DNA of 5,436 nucleotides from NCBI GenBank assembly GCA_024276455.1, contig JAJRXE010000474.1, forward strand, positions 1-5,436. Direction: 5' to 3'. The notes under the pieces were generated by a model. The model saw nothing but the letters and a program-made list of their open reading frames with translations, was not told where the DNA came from and ran no database searches. The stretch's first letter is position 1. Every line of letters starts with the position of its first letter. This stretch comes from Calditrichota bacterium (lineage in GTDB: Bacteria; Calditrichota; Calditrichia; RBG-13-44-9). The position numbers and the translations under genes are program-made. Below are positions 1 through 5,436 of the stretch, piece by piece.

Positions 1-2
1 AT

Positions 3-698
3 GTGCAGTTGCCGCTGGGCGAAACCCTGGACGGCAACGCCAAAATCTACTGGCGCGATGTCACCCCCGACACTCTCTCCAGCCGGATGAATCGCCTACC
101 GCAGACCCGGGCGGTGCACGCGGAAATCGGATTGCGCTGGGACACCCGCGACAATGTGTACAATCCTCGCCGGGGACTGTACCTGCGGGCGTTGTTCGAT
201 TACGGCGTCCAGCGCAACCTGGGTCCTCCTTACCTGTTGGTGGAAGATTCCCTGCAGCGTAAAATCGAACTGCGCAAGGTGGAAACCCGCTTTCAGTTCT
301 TTCTGCCGCTCTGGAAAAAACAGGTACTTTCGGTCAATACCCACTCGGTGTTTATTAGCAATTCCAGCGGGGAGGTTCGCATGCCGGACATGGTCTGGTT
401 CGGCGGCGCCACCACCATCCGGGGATATCGCGAACAGCAGTTCTTTGCCGACCAGGTCTGGTGGGCCAATCTGGAATACCGCTTCCTGCTCGACCCGAAA
501 TCCCGCCTGTTCGTATTCCTGGACACCGGTTACTTTACCCGGGAGCTTCCCGAAAAAGAGGAGCGGTTTTTGTTAGGCTACGGATTGGGAATCCGTTTTC
601 CCGCCCCGCTGGGCATCATGCAGGTGGATTATGGTCTGGCCAAAGGCGATCCCTTCCGGGAAGGGAAAATTCATTTTCGTTTGATTAACGAATTCTGA
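3..698 (+). CDS. Omp85/BamA-family outer-membrane beta-barrel protein, C-terminal part (5' truncated by window edge)
   Basis: Only the last 231 codons are present; the frame runs in from the left edge, so the GTG at position 3 is not a demonstrated start. The fragment matches the C-terminal barrel of the bacterial surface antigen (Omp85) family, whose members insert or translocate proteins at the outer membrane. Visible signs are alternating aromatic/hydrophobic beta-strands, the segment RWDTRDNVYNPRRGLYL (residues 45-61) typical of a barrel strand-turn, and GGATTIRGY (134-142), which carries the family's (V/I)RG(F/Y) motif of the barrel lid loop L6. The chain ends in phenylalanine (LINEF), the usual C-terminal signal for outer-membrane barrels. 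POTRA domains and signal peptide would lie upstream, outside the window. It could be BamA itself, TamA, or another Omp85 paralogue; without the POTRA count I cannot say. The downstream gene has its own probable promoter, so this looks like the end of a transcription unit. Confidence 0.88.
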   Translation: MQLPLGETLDGNAKIYWRDVTPDTLSSRMNRLPQTRAVHAEIGLRWDTRDNVYNPRRGLYLRALFDYGVQRNLGPPYLLVEDSLQRKIELRKVETRFQFFLPLWKKQVLSVNTHSVFISNSSGEVRMPDMVWFGGATTIRGYREQQFFADQVWWANLEYRFLLDPKSRLFVFLDTGYFTRELPEKEERFLLGYGLGIRFPAPLGIMQVDYGLAKGDPFREGKIHFRLINEF

Positions 699-742
699 TC
701 CGGGAAAACGGTGACGGCGTCGACCGGAAAGTAGCGGCGCCC

Positions 743-779
743 GGAGAGGGAGAAACAATTCCCGTTCAACCTCCTTTTT
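743..779 (+). terminator. Possible weak intrinsic terminator after the barrel gene
   Basis: GGAG (743-746) can pair with CTCC (771-774), directly followed by five T (775-779), and inside it GGGA (748-751) can pair with TCCC (760-763). The stem is interrupted by a 7-base bulge, so it is imperfect. The position, 45 bases past the stop codon and ahead of the next probable promoter, is sensible for a terminator, but the pairing is weak and may be chance. Confidence 0.28.
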
Positions 780-815
780 GCGCGTTACCTTTTGGGAAGA
801 GGCGTCGATAATTCA

Positions 816-844
816 TTGAAAACGGAAAATAATTAACGTAAATT
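816..844 (+). promoter_or_regulatory. Probable promoter for the amidohydrolase gene
   Basis: TTGAAA (816-821) and TAAATT (839-844) are separated by exactly 17 bases, giving a sigma70-like -35/-10 pair in an AT-rich patch. The same TTGAAA with a 17-base spacer recurs before the cysK leader (4242-4270), which strengthens both calls. The sequence continues TAAATTTTG, one base longer than the TAnnTTTG element of Bacteroidota promoters. Transcription would start near 850-852, just before the GGGGAG at 852-857. Confidence 0.45.
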
Positions 845-865
845 TTGCCCTGGGGAGATGGGTTA

Positions 866-910
866 ATGCAACGGGAGAGCGCTTCAAGAAAAACGGATCG
901 GACTGGATGA
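866..910 (+). CDS. Possible 14-codon upstream ORF overlapping the amidohydrolase start (ATGA)
   Basis: ATG at 866 opens a short frame, MQRESASRKTDRTG, that stops with TGA at 908-910, so its stop overlaps the ATG of the amidohydrolase (907-909) as ATGA. It has a strong Shine-Dalgarno, GGGGAG at 852-857 with an 8-base spacer, whereas the amidohydrolase ATG itself has only weak purine stretches before it. This fits translational coupling, with the small frame loading ribosomes for the main gene. The peptide resembles nothing I recognise and is probably not functional as a protein. It could also be coincidence, since ATG and stop codons occur often over such a short span. Confidence 0.35.
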   Translation: MQRESASRKTDRTG

Positions 911-2091
911 GTAAAGAAGAAACCCTTTTCGGTAAAGCGGAACAATTATTAGATCATTTGGTACCGGAGTTAATTGAATTTCGGCGGGATTTGCACCAGC
1001 ATCCGGAATTGGGTTGGGAGGAATTTCGAACCACCGGGAAAATCGAATCGTTCCTTTCCTCTTTCACCAGCCTGCAACTCCGCAAGCCTCTGGAAACCGG
1101 TCTGGTGGCCGATCTGGGGGGCGATCCGGCAAAACCATTGGTATTACTGCGGGCGGACATCGACGCCCTACCCATTCAGGATGAAAAAGCGGTTTCCTAC
1201 CATTCCCGTACCGCCGGAGTATGCCATGCCTGTGGCCACGATGTGCACACCACGGTGGTGGTGGGAACGGCGGCTCTGCTGGCGCAACTATCGGATGCCC
1301 TCCCGGTAAACGTGCGTTTTGTCTTTCAACCGGCGGAAGAGCCCATTCCCAGCGGCGCTCCCCGCCTGATTGAAAAAGGCGTTCTGGAAGGCGTGCAGAA
1401 TGCCCTGGGACTGCACGTGGAGCCCTCTTTACCGGTGGGGACGGTTAGCTTGACTTCCGGTTGGGTGAATGCCCAGAGCATTCGCCTGAATTGGCGGGTA
1501 GAGGGCAGTGGCGGTCATTCCGCCCGTCCCCATCTGGCGGCCGATCCCCTCTGGGCCGGAACCACCCTGGTGGAACAGGTGTACCAGTTGGCCTACCGTT
1601 CCTGGAATCGTTCCGATTTTCCGGTGATGATTACCTTTACCCGCTTCCGCGCCGGCGAGGCTTACAATGCCATCCCCAAAGTCGCCGAATTGGTGGCAAC
1701 CCTGCGGTTAACCGATGAGACAGTGCGGGAAAGAATCTTTGCCGATCTGGATCATCTGCAGGCGCAAATCGAGCACACCAGCGGGGTGCGATTCCAGCGG
1801 GAAGAATTTGTGGGCGCTCCTCCGGTACACAACGATCCGGAGCTGGTTCGCCGCTTGCAGCAGAATCTGACCCGCTGGGAGGACCACCGGCCCCGGGTGA
1901 CCGACAGTATGCGGTCCATGGGCGGCGACGATTTCGGCTGGTACGCCCGCGCGGTCCCCTCCGTCCTGGTGCGTTTCGGTGCGGCGAGCGGGCAGGGGGC
2001 CGCCGCCTTGCACACCGGCCATTTCGACGTCCCGGATGCGCTCATCCCGCTGGCGGTGCGCTTCTTTACCCGCCAGTTCTTACAGTGGTAA
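907..2091 (+). CDS. M20-family (M20D-type) metal-dependent amidohydrolase / N-acyl-amino-acid hydrolase
   Basis: This 394-residue protein has the normal length for the M20D group (hippurate hydrolase, N-acyl-L-amino-acid amidohydrolase, IAA-amino-acid hydrolase), which cleaves amide bonds of acylated amino acids using a two-metal centre. It opens with the typical LIEFRRDLHQHPELGWEEF (residues 22-40). RADIDALPI (82-90) is followed by CHACGHDVHT (106-115), where Cys109 and His111 are the expected metal ligands. QPAEE (141-145) supplies the catalytic base Glu144 and the metal-binding Glu145. LHVEP (169-173) gives His170. GSGGHSARPHLAADP (200-214) is the dimerisation/substrate region. YNAIPK (253-258) and the final ALHTGHFD (367-374) complete the set, so all key residues look intact. 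No signal peptide or membrane segment is seen, so it is probably cytoplasmic. No in-frame ATG, GTG or TTG lies between 847 and 907, so ATG 907 is the best start although its own ribosome site is weak. The substrate cannot be named from sequence. Confidence 0.9.
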   Translation: MSKEETLFGKAEQLLDHLVPELIEFRRDLHQHPELGWEEFRTTGKIESFLSSFTSLQLRKPLETGLVADLGGDPAKPLVLLRADIDALPIQDEKAVSYHSRTAGVCHACGHDVHTTVVVGTAALLAQLSDALPVNVRFVFQPAEEPIPSGAPRLIEKGVLEGVQNALGLHVEPSLPVGTVSLTSGWVNAQSIRLNWRVEGSGGHSARPHLAADPLWAGTTLVEQVYQLAYRSWNRSDFPVMITFTRFRAGEAYNAIPKVAELVATLRLTDETVRERIFADLDHLQAQIEHTSGVRFQREEFVGAPPVHNDPELVRRLQQNLTRWEDHRPRVTDSMRSMGGDDFGWYARAVPSVLVRFGAASGQGAAALHTGHFDVPDALIPLAVRFFTRQFLQW

Positions 2092-2151
2092 GATTGAAAG
2101 GGTTTGCGAACGAATGTTATTTTCCCTGAATTTTTATCAATCTTTGTGTTT

Positions 2152-2180
2152 TTGTGCGGTTTATCTCAATTTTTTATTAA
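2152..2180 (+). promoter_or_regulatory. Weak candidate promoter in the spacer before the debranching-like gene
   Basis: The 163-base spacer 2092-2254 is strongly T-rich and holds no gene I can support. TTGTGC (2152-2157) and TATTAA (2175-2180) lie 17 bases apart and could be -35 and -10 boxes. In such AT-rich DNA a match of this quality is expected by chance, so confidence is low. No GC-rich stem followed by a T run is visible after the amidohydrolase stop, so read-through from the upstream gene is also possible. Confidence 0.27.
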
Positions 2181-2254
2181 AGTTTTTTTAGTTTTTGTTG
2201 ATTAAGTATTGTAGATGTAAGGCAGTAACCTTTTAAGACGGAGCATGAAGTACA

Positions 2255-4150
2255 ATGGAAATTACCTTCTCAAAGGCTGATCTGCAGAATTTTGATCAGT
2301 CCATAGCCAAGGAGTGGATTGAAACTGACGGACATTCGACCTACGCTTCTTCGAATATCTGGGGATTGAATACCCGCAAAAGTCACGGCTTGTTCGTGAT
2401 TCGGCCGGAAAACCTGGACGATTACCTGGTGATTTTGTCCCATGTCCAGGAAAAATTCATCGTGTCCGACAAGCACTGGGATTTTTTCTCGGTGGAATAT
2501 CATCCCGATTCGCTGGTGGACGGTTACAAGTACATGACCGAATTTCGCCTGGATCCGTTTCCCACCTTTTTCTTTCAAATCGAAGACATCGTGATCGAGA
2601 AGAATATTCTTCTGGTGCCCCGGGCGACCCGGCTGATTATTCGCTACAAGTTCAGCGGTAAAATTCCCCGCGACGCCCGGCTGGTGGTTCGTCCCTTCGT
2701 GGCGTTTCGCCCCCGCAACGAACTCACCCGCAACGTGGGATTCTTGAACACCGAGGCTTTCCTGACCGAAGATCACATCCGTTTTCTGCCCACTCCGGAC
2801 TTCCCGGAGCTTTTCCTTTACCATTCCGCCGGGGAATTTACCAGCGCTCCCATGTGGTACCACCGTTTTCGCTACCGTTTTGAACCGCCCGAACCGGAAC
2901 CCGTGGAAGATTTGCTAAATCCGGGCTTTTTCAGCATGGCTTTGCAAGAAGATGACGAAATTTTCTTCTCCGCCGGACTGAAAGAGACCAATTTGCAGGA
3001 GGTGAGCGATTACTTCCGCCGCGAAAGGGAACGCCGCTTTTTACGTTTCCACCAGAATCCCAGTAAAAACGAATTGAGTCAATATCTGCTGGGCAGAATC
3101 GAGGATTACAAAAGCAACAGCAAACACCACAAGATGTTTTTCGTTTCCAAACTCCCGGCCAAACGCATCCGCCTGACGGTTCATTTCTGGGCCTTGCGGA
3201 ATCTTTACCGCAGCGAAATCTCCCGCGAAATGGCCCGCGAACTCCACCAGAAGTCCATGGTCATCTTTGCCAATCAGACGGTGGAAGAGGTGCTGGGAAA
3301 TCGGGATTCCACCTTTCTGGCCGACGCCTACGCTCCTTTCAGCATTTTGCTGGCTTTGTACGAATACCATTCCCGTTACGACGATCCGGTGACCCTGCCG
3401 TTTTCCATTGAACTGGTTCGGGATATTTTGCGCGCCATTTTGAAAAATAAATTACCCTATTACCGCACGAAGTCCAAAAAGTTGCTTGTTTGCGACGAAG
3501 CCCTGCGGCCGACTATTAATCTGTGGAATAATGTCTGTCTCTTTCCGGCCTGCGATTCCTTTTTAATCAATGCTTTCTGGTTCAATGCCTTCAAAATTGC
3601 CAACTATTTGCTGAAACTGAATGATGCGGAAGAGAAAAAATACGAGCGGATTGCTCTGAAAATTTTTAAAGGATTCAACGAAAAGTTTGCCGATTTATTC
3701 AATGCCCATGCCCTGGAGAAAGCGCTGCGAAGTTATTTCCGGCTTCATCCGGCCATGATTTTTGTCCTGACGCTTCCCTTCCCCATCTTTACCCGTCGCC
3801 AGGCTCGTATTTTCTATTCCCTGCTGGAACAATATTTCCTTTCCGGCGAGGGGATTAAGTTCTACCAGCTGGCTGGCGAGAAAAAACAGGTGGTGGTGTC
3901 GCCCATGCTGCTGGGTGAATATTTGCGCGCCTGGAAAATGTACTTCCGGGAAGATGCCAATCTGCCGGATGACTTTAACCGCTTCAAAGTGCGCTTGACT
4001 CAGGAGCTGCGCCAGGGAATGTTGGGACACATTTCAGACATCTTCCGGGTTGAAGCGCCTTTCCCGTTTTACGCCCATCGCACCTCCATTCTGGGATTGA
4101 CCGAGGCGCTTTCCTTCTCCCAGGTGCTGGATTCCCTGCTGGAAGAGTAA
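2255..4150 (+). CDS. Divergent glycogen debranching enzyme-like protein (amylo-alpha-1,6-glucosidase family), possibly catalytically altered
   Basis: This 631-residue protein resembles bacterial glycogen debranching enzymes, which hydrolyse alpha-1,6 branch points. The N-terminal beta-sandwich (GDE_N) region is clear: EWIETDG (20-26), YASSNIWGLNTRKSHGL (30-46, family pattern YAS..-G.NTR.YHGL), YKYMTEFRLDPFPTF (91-105) and RPFVAFRPRNELT (146-158). The C-terminal part follows the (alpha/alpha)6 domain order: LHPAMIFVLTLPFP (497-510), VVSPMLLGEYLRAW (547-560) in place of the usual VWP-LLGPF, and GMLGHISDIFRVEAPFP (588-604) in place of GLG-SEIFDG-PP. However, the family's WGRD-type motif is not found; the matching stretch appears to read NRDSTFLADAYAPF (349-362). 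The D-A-LWF motif is also degraded, to ACDSFLINAFWF (432-443). It may therefore be a pseudoenzyme, a glucan-binding protein or a hydrolase of changed specificity. No signal peptide is seen. GGAG at 2240-2243, 11 bases before ATG 2255, supports the start; the ATG at 2245 is out of frame. No other glycogen gene is in the window. Confidence 0.75.
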   Translation: MEITFSKADLQNFDQSIAKEWIETDGHSTYASSNIWGLNTRKSHGLFVIRPENLDDYLVILSHVQEKFIVSDKHWDFFSVEYHPDSLVDGYKYMTEFRLDPFPTFFFQIEDIVIEKNILLVPRATRLIIRYKFSGKIPRDARLVVRPFVAFRPRNELTRNVGFLNTEAFLTEDHIRFLPTPDFPELFLYHSAGEFTSAPMWYHRFRYRFEPPEPEPVEDLLNPGFFSMALQEDDEIFFSAGLKETNLQEVSDYFRRERERRFLRFHQNPSKNELSQYLLGRIEDYKSNSKHHKMFFVSKLPAKRIRLTVHFWALRNLYRSEISREMARELHQKSMVIFANQTVEEVLGNRDSTFLADAYAPFSILLALYEYHSRYDDPVTLPFSIELVRDILRAILKNKLPYYRTKSKKLLVCDEALRPTINLWNNVCLFPACDSFLINAFWFNAFKIANYLLKLNDAEEKKYERIALKIFKGFNEKFADLFNAHALEKALRSYFRLHPAMIFVLTLPFPIFTRRQARIFYSLLEQYFLSGEGIKFYQLAGEKKQVVVSPMLLGEYLRAWKMYFREDANLPDDFNRFKVRLTQELRQGMLGHISDIFRVEAPFPFYAHRTSILGLTEALSFSQVLDSLLEE

Positions 4151-4241
4151 TTTGCCGCTCTGCCGCTGCTCCGGGTACAATTCTTTGCCGGACGGTAAAA
4201 CCGGGTAAACCGTGATGGAAAGCAGAAAAAAATAATAATGG

Positions 4242-4272
4242 TTGAAAGTGAAAATTCTTTATTTTATCTTTG
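4242..4272 (+). promoter_or_regulatory. Promoter of the cysK leader
   Basis: TTGAAA (4242-4247) and TATCTT (4265-4270) are separated by exactly 17 bases, a good sigma70-like pair. The -10 region also reads TATCTTTG (4265-4272), a perfect match to the TAnnTTTG -7 element of Bacteroidota promoters, with TTG (4242-4244) 20 bases upstream as expected for their -33 element. Transcription would begin near 4277-4279, about 25 bases before the leader-peptide ATG. It lies just where an attenuator transcript should start. Confidence 0.6.
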
Positions 4273-4303
4273 GGTGAATTTGAAGAAAGGAAAAACTGTA
4301 AAA

Positions 4304-4393
4304 ATGCGGAAAATCTATCTACATAATTCCTGTTGTTGTTGTAGCGATACGGTACCGGCCCAACATGCGTGGTGGAGTGGATTATGTAGATAG
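4304..4393 (+). CDS. Cysteine-codon leader peptide upstream of cysK (29 aa)
   Basis: ATG at 4304 opens a 29-codon frame ending in TAG at 4391-4393. The peptide begins MRKIYLHNSCCCCSD and ends AWWSGLCR. Residues 10-13 are four consecutive Cys, all TGT (4331-4342), and a fifth Cys (TGT, 4385-4387) sits two codons before the stop. Five Cys in 29 residues directly upstream of a cysteine-synthase gene points to a regulatory leader whose translation senses charged tRNA-Cys, in the manner of trpL or hisL. A purine-rich GAAAGGA (4285-4291) lies 12 bases before the ATG, a slightly long but usable ribosome site. The ORF sits between a probable promoter (4242-4272) and an intrinsic terminator (4421-4454), and its flanks form a long stem around the Cys codons. 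The tandem Trp codons (4370-4375) overlap the antiterminator strand and may be dictated by RNA pairing rather than by sensing. A peptide with its own function, such as metal or redox binding, is less likely given the context. Confidence 0.8.
   Translation: MRKIYLHNSCCCCSDTVPAQHAWWSGLCR
4315..4393 (+). promoter_or_regulatory. Leader stem 1:2 enclosing the Cys codons (anti-antiterminator)
   Basis: CTATCTACATAA (4315-4326) is perfectly complementary to TTATGTAGATAG (4382-4393). After a single bulged T (4327), TCC (4328-4330) pairs with GGA (4379-4381). The resulting 15-pair helix encloses the four Cys codons, and its 3' arm ends exactly at the stop codon of the leader ORF. A ribosome stalled on the Cys codons would occupy the 5' arm and melt this stem, while an RNA without ribosomes would form it. 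That is the expected behaviour of the 1:2 structure of an attenuator; the pairing is seen, the role is inferred. Confidence 0.7.
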
Positions 4394-4440
4394 TACTGAA
4401 TAGAAGCGATCTTTTTTTGTAAGCCCCATTGCCCCACGCA
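4366..4440 (+). promoter_or_regulatory. Candidate antiterminator pairing (2:3)
   Basis: TGCGTGGTGGAGTGG (4366-4380) can pair with CCATTGCCCCACGCA (4426-4440). There are seven perfect pairs, TGCGTGG with CCACGCA (4366-4372 with 4434-4440), then a mismatch, one G-C, a mismatch, and AGTGG with CCATT including one G-U. This helix uses most of the terminator's 5' arm, its loop and the first three bases of its 3' arm, so it excludes the terminator. It also overlaps the 1:2 stem at 4379-4380. A ribosome held at the Cys codons would leave 4366-4380 free and favour this form. Folding energy was not computed. Confidence 0.6.
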
Positions 4441-4454
4441 ATGGGGCTTTTTTT
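4421..4454 (+). terminator. Intrinsic terminator of the cysK attenuator
   Basis: AAGCCCCATTGC (4421-4432) and GCAATGGGGCTT (4438-4449) form a perfect 12-pair stem with the 5-base loop CCCAC, and T runs from 4448 to 4454. This is a textbook Rho-independent terminator. It lies 28 bases after the leader-peptide stop and 71 bases before the cysK ATG, so it would stop transcripts before cysK. The upstream gene ends at 4150, some 270 bases earlier with a promoter between, so the hairpin serves the leader rather than that gene. Confidence 0.9.
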
Positions 4455-4509
4455 ATGGGAGAACGAAAAGGAAACCCTGTAATGGGAAAAAATGAAAAAA
4501 CGGAAAAAT

Positions 4510-4515
4510 AGGAGG
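4510..4515 (+). promoter_or_regulatory. Strong Shine-Dalgarno for cysK
   Basis: AGGAGG lies 10 bases upstream of the cysK ATG at 4526 in a purine-rich, unstructured stretch (4456-4525). It is much stronger than the sites of the other genes here, which suggests that output is limited by transcription through the attenuator rather than by translation initiation. Confidence 0.8.
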
Positions 4516-4525
4516 AAAAAAGAAA

Positions 4526-5436
4526 ATGGCTCGCATATATAACGGAATCGAAGAAACCATTGGCAACACCCCGCTGGTTCGGTTGAATCGGATTGCTGAC
4601 GATCTGGAAGCCACCGTGCTGGCGAAACTGGAATCGTTCAATCCCATGTCTTCGGTAAAGGACCGGATTGCCTGGAACATGATTCGGGAGGGCATGCGCA
4701 GCGGAAAAATTACCCCCGACACGGTGTTGATTGAACCGACTTCCGGCAATACCGGAATTGGGCTGGCGTTTATTGCGGCGGCGCTGGGTTTGCGGTTGAT
4801 TTTAACCATGCCGGACTCCATGAGTCTGGAGCGCCGTTCCCTGATCCGGGCATTTGGAGCGGAACTGGTGCTTACCCCGGCGGCGGACGGCATGAAAGGG
4901 GCGATTGCCCGAGCGGAGGAGATTCACCGCCAGACTCCCGGCTCCGTCATCATTGGACAGTTTGTGAATCCCGCCAATCCGGACATGCACGAAATCACCA
5001 CCGGCCCGGAAATCTGGCGCGATACCGACGGGCAGGTGGACATTCTGGTTTCCGGAGTGGGAACCGGCGGCACGGTAACGGGAGCTTCCCGCTTTCTGAA
5101 GAAAAAAAATCCCGCCTTGCAGGTGGTGGCGGTGGAACCGGAAAATTCCCCGGTGTTGAGCGCCGGTCGGGCCGGTTCTCACAAAATCCAGGGGATTGGC
5201 GCCGGCTTTGTACCGGAGGTGCTGGAGCTCTCGCTGATTGACGAGATCATCACCGTAACCGATGCCGAGGCCATGCAAACCGCCCGCTTGCTGGCACGCA
5301 AAGAGGGCATTATGGCCGGCATTTCCTCCGGAGCCGCCCTGTTTGCCGCTCTGCGGGTCGCCCGACGTCCGGAAAATGCCGGAAAGCAACTCGTGGTGGT
5401 CCTGCCCGACCACGGCGAACGCTACCTGTCCACCGA
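4526..5436 (+). CDS. cysK: Cysteine synthase A (O-acetylserine sulfhydrylase), 3' end cut by window edge
   Basis: The 303 complete codons visible cover nearly all of the usual 305-315 residue protein. CysK is a PLP enzyme of the fold-type II group that makes L-cysteine from O-acetyl-L-serine and sulfide in the cytoplasm. Seen in order: ETIGNTPLVRLNRI (10-23); NPMSSVKDRIA (39-49) with Lys45 as the PLP Schiff-base lysine; PTSGNTG (71-77), the substrate-binding loop; QFVNPANPDMHEITTGPEIW (145-164); SGVGTGGTVTG (176-186), which holds the PLP phosphate; IQGIGAGFVPEVL (221-233); GISSGAA (265-271), whose Ser contacts the pyridine nitrogen; and LPDHGERYLST (293-303), the conserved tail. The motif set favours CysK over CysM or cystathionine beta-synthase. 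The start is fixed by AGGAGG 10 bases upstream. Expression is probably controlled by the Cys-codon attenuator at 4277-4454. The serine acetyltransferase partner CysE is not in the window but could follow. Confidence 0.95.
   Translation, partial: MARIYNGIEETIGNTPLVRLNRIADDLEATVLAKLESFNPMSSVKDRIAWNMIREGMRSGKITPDTVLIEPTSGNTGIGLAFIAAALGLRLILTMPDSMSLERRSLIRAFGAELVLTPAADGMKGAIARAEEIHRQTPGSVIIGQFVNPANPDMHEITTGPEIWRDTDGQVDILVSGVGTGGTVTGASRFLKKKNPALQVVAVEPENSPVLSAGRAGSHKIQGIGAGFVPEVLELSLIDEIITVTDAEAMQTARLLARKEGIMAGISSGAALFAALRVARRPENAGKQLVVVLPDHGERYLST

Noticed and set aside
2092..2130. Possible AGGG/CCCT hairpin with following T run after the amidohydrolase
   Set aside because: It has only about four pairs and a loop of around 20 bases, too weak to call a terminator.
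2270..2863. 197-codon minus-strand open frame inside the debranching-like gene
   Set aside because: It lies wholly within a supported gene on the other strand and has no family features; it is a codon-bias artefact.
4151..4163. 13-base direct repeat tttgccgctctgc, also at 5342-5354
   Set aside because: The second copy is coding sequence of cysK. There is no insertion signature or third copy, so this is probably coincidence.
4192..4213. Inverted repeat ACGGT/ACCGT after the debranching-like gene as a terminator
   Set aside because: It has only five pairs with a 12-base loop and no T run after it.
4277..4454. T-box or SAM riboswitch as the cysK leader
   Set aside because: I see no T-box bulge sequence (AGGGUGGNACCGCG-like) and no SAM riboswitch core. 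The tandem Cys codons with competing helices explain the region better.
4455..4511. Short ORF from ATG 4455, with an internal ATG at 4482, ending in the TAG of the cysK ribosome site
   Set aside because: It is an A/G-rich stretch with Lys/Glu codons only. The first ATG sits at the terminator T run, and the open frame is likely chance.
4802..5413. Long open frame on the minus strand opposite cysK
   Set aside because: It is antisense to a gene with full CysK motifs, and its translation shows no recognisable domain, so it is a shadow of the coding strand.

Overview
The window is moderate-GC bacterial chromosome. All its supported genes read left to right on the + strand: the 3' end of an Omp85/BamA-type outer-membrane barrel gene, a complete M20-family amidohydrolase, a complete but divergent glycogen-debranching-enzyme-like protein, and the first 303 codons of a CysK-type cysteine synthase. 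The barrel shows a Gram-negative cell envelope. The leader promoter before cysK fits both a sigma70-like reading (TTGAAA, 17 bp, TATCTT) and the TAnnTTTG -7 element of Bacteroidota and relatives. I infer a member of the Bacteroidota/Calditrichota (FCB) side of the tree, but the window alone does not fix the phylum.

Layout: 3-698 is the barrel end. 699-906 is a spacer with a probable promoter (816-844) and a well-placed Shine-Dalgarno for a 14-codon ORF that overlaps the amidohydrolase start by ATGA. 907-2091 is the amidohydrolase. 2092-2254 is a T-rich spacer with at most a weak promoter. 2255-4150 is the debranching-like protein. 4151-4525 is a 375-base gap that is mostly a regulatory leader. 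4526 to the edge is cysK. The first three genes show no obvious shared pathway and probably form separate transcription units.

The most interesting part is the cysK leader. It encodes a 29-residue peptide with four consecutive TGT (Cys) codons and a fifth Cys codon near its stop. Around and after this ORF are three mutually competing RNA pairings: a long stem enclosing the Cys codons (4315-4330 with 4379-4393), a candidate antiterminator (4366-4380 with 4426-4440), and a near-ideal intrinsic terminator (4421-4449 plus a T run). This is the classic architecture of ribosome-mediated transcription attenuation, here apparently reading cysteine supply to control cysteine synthase. The sequence elements are directly visible; the mechanism is inferred.

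A second point of interest is the debranching-like protein. It keeps the N-terminal family signatures and the overall C-terminal layout, but seems to have lost the conserved catalytic-region motifs, so it may be a pseudoenzyme or have another activity.
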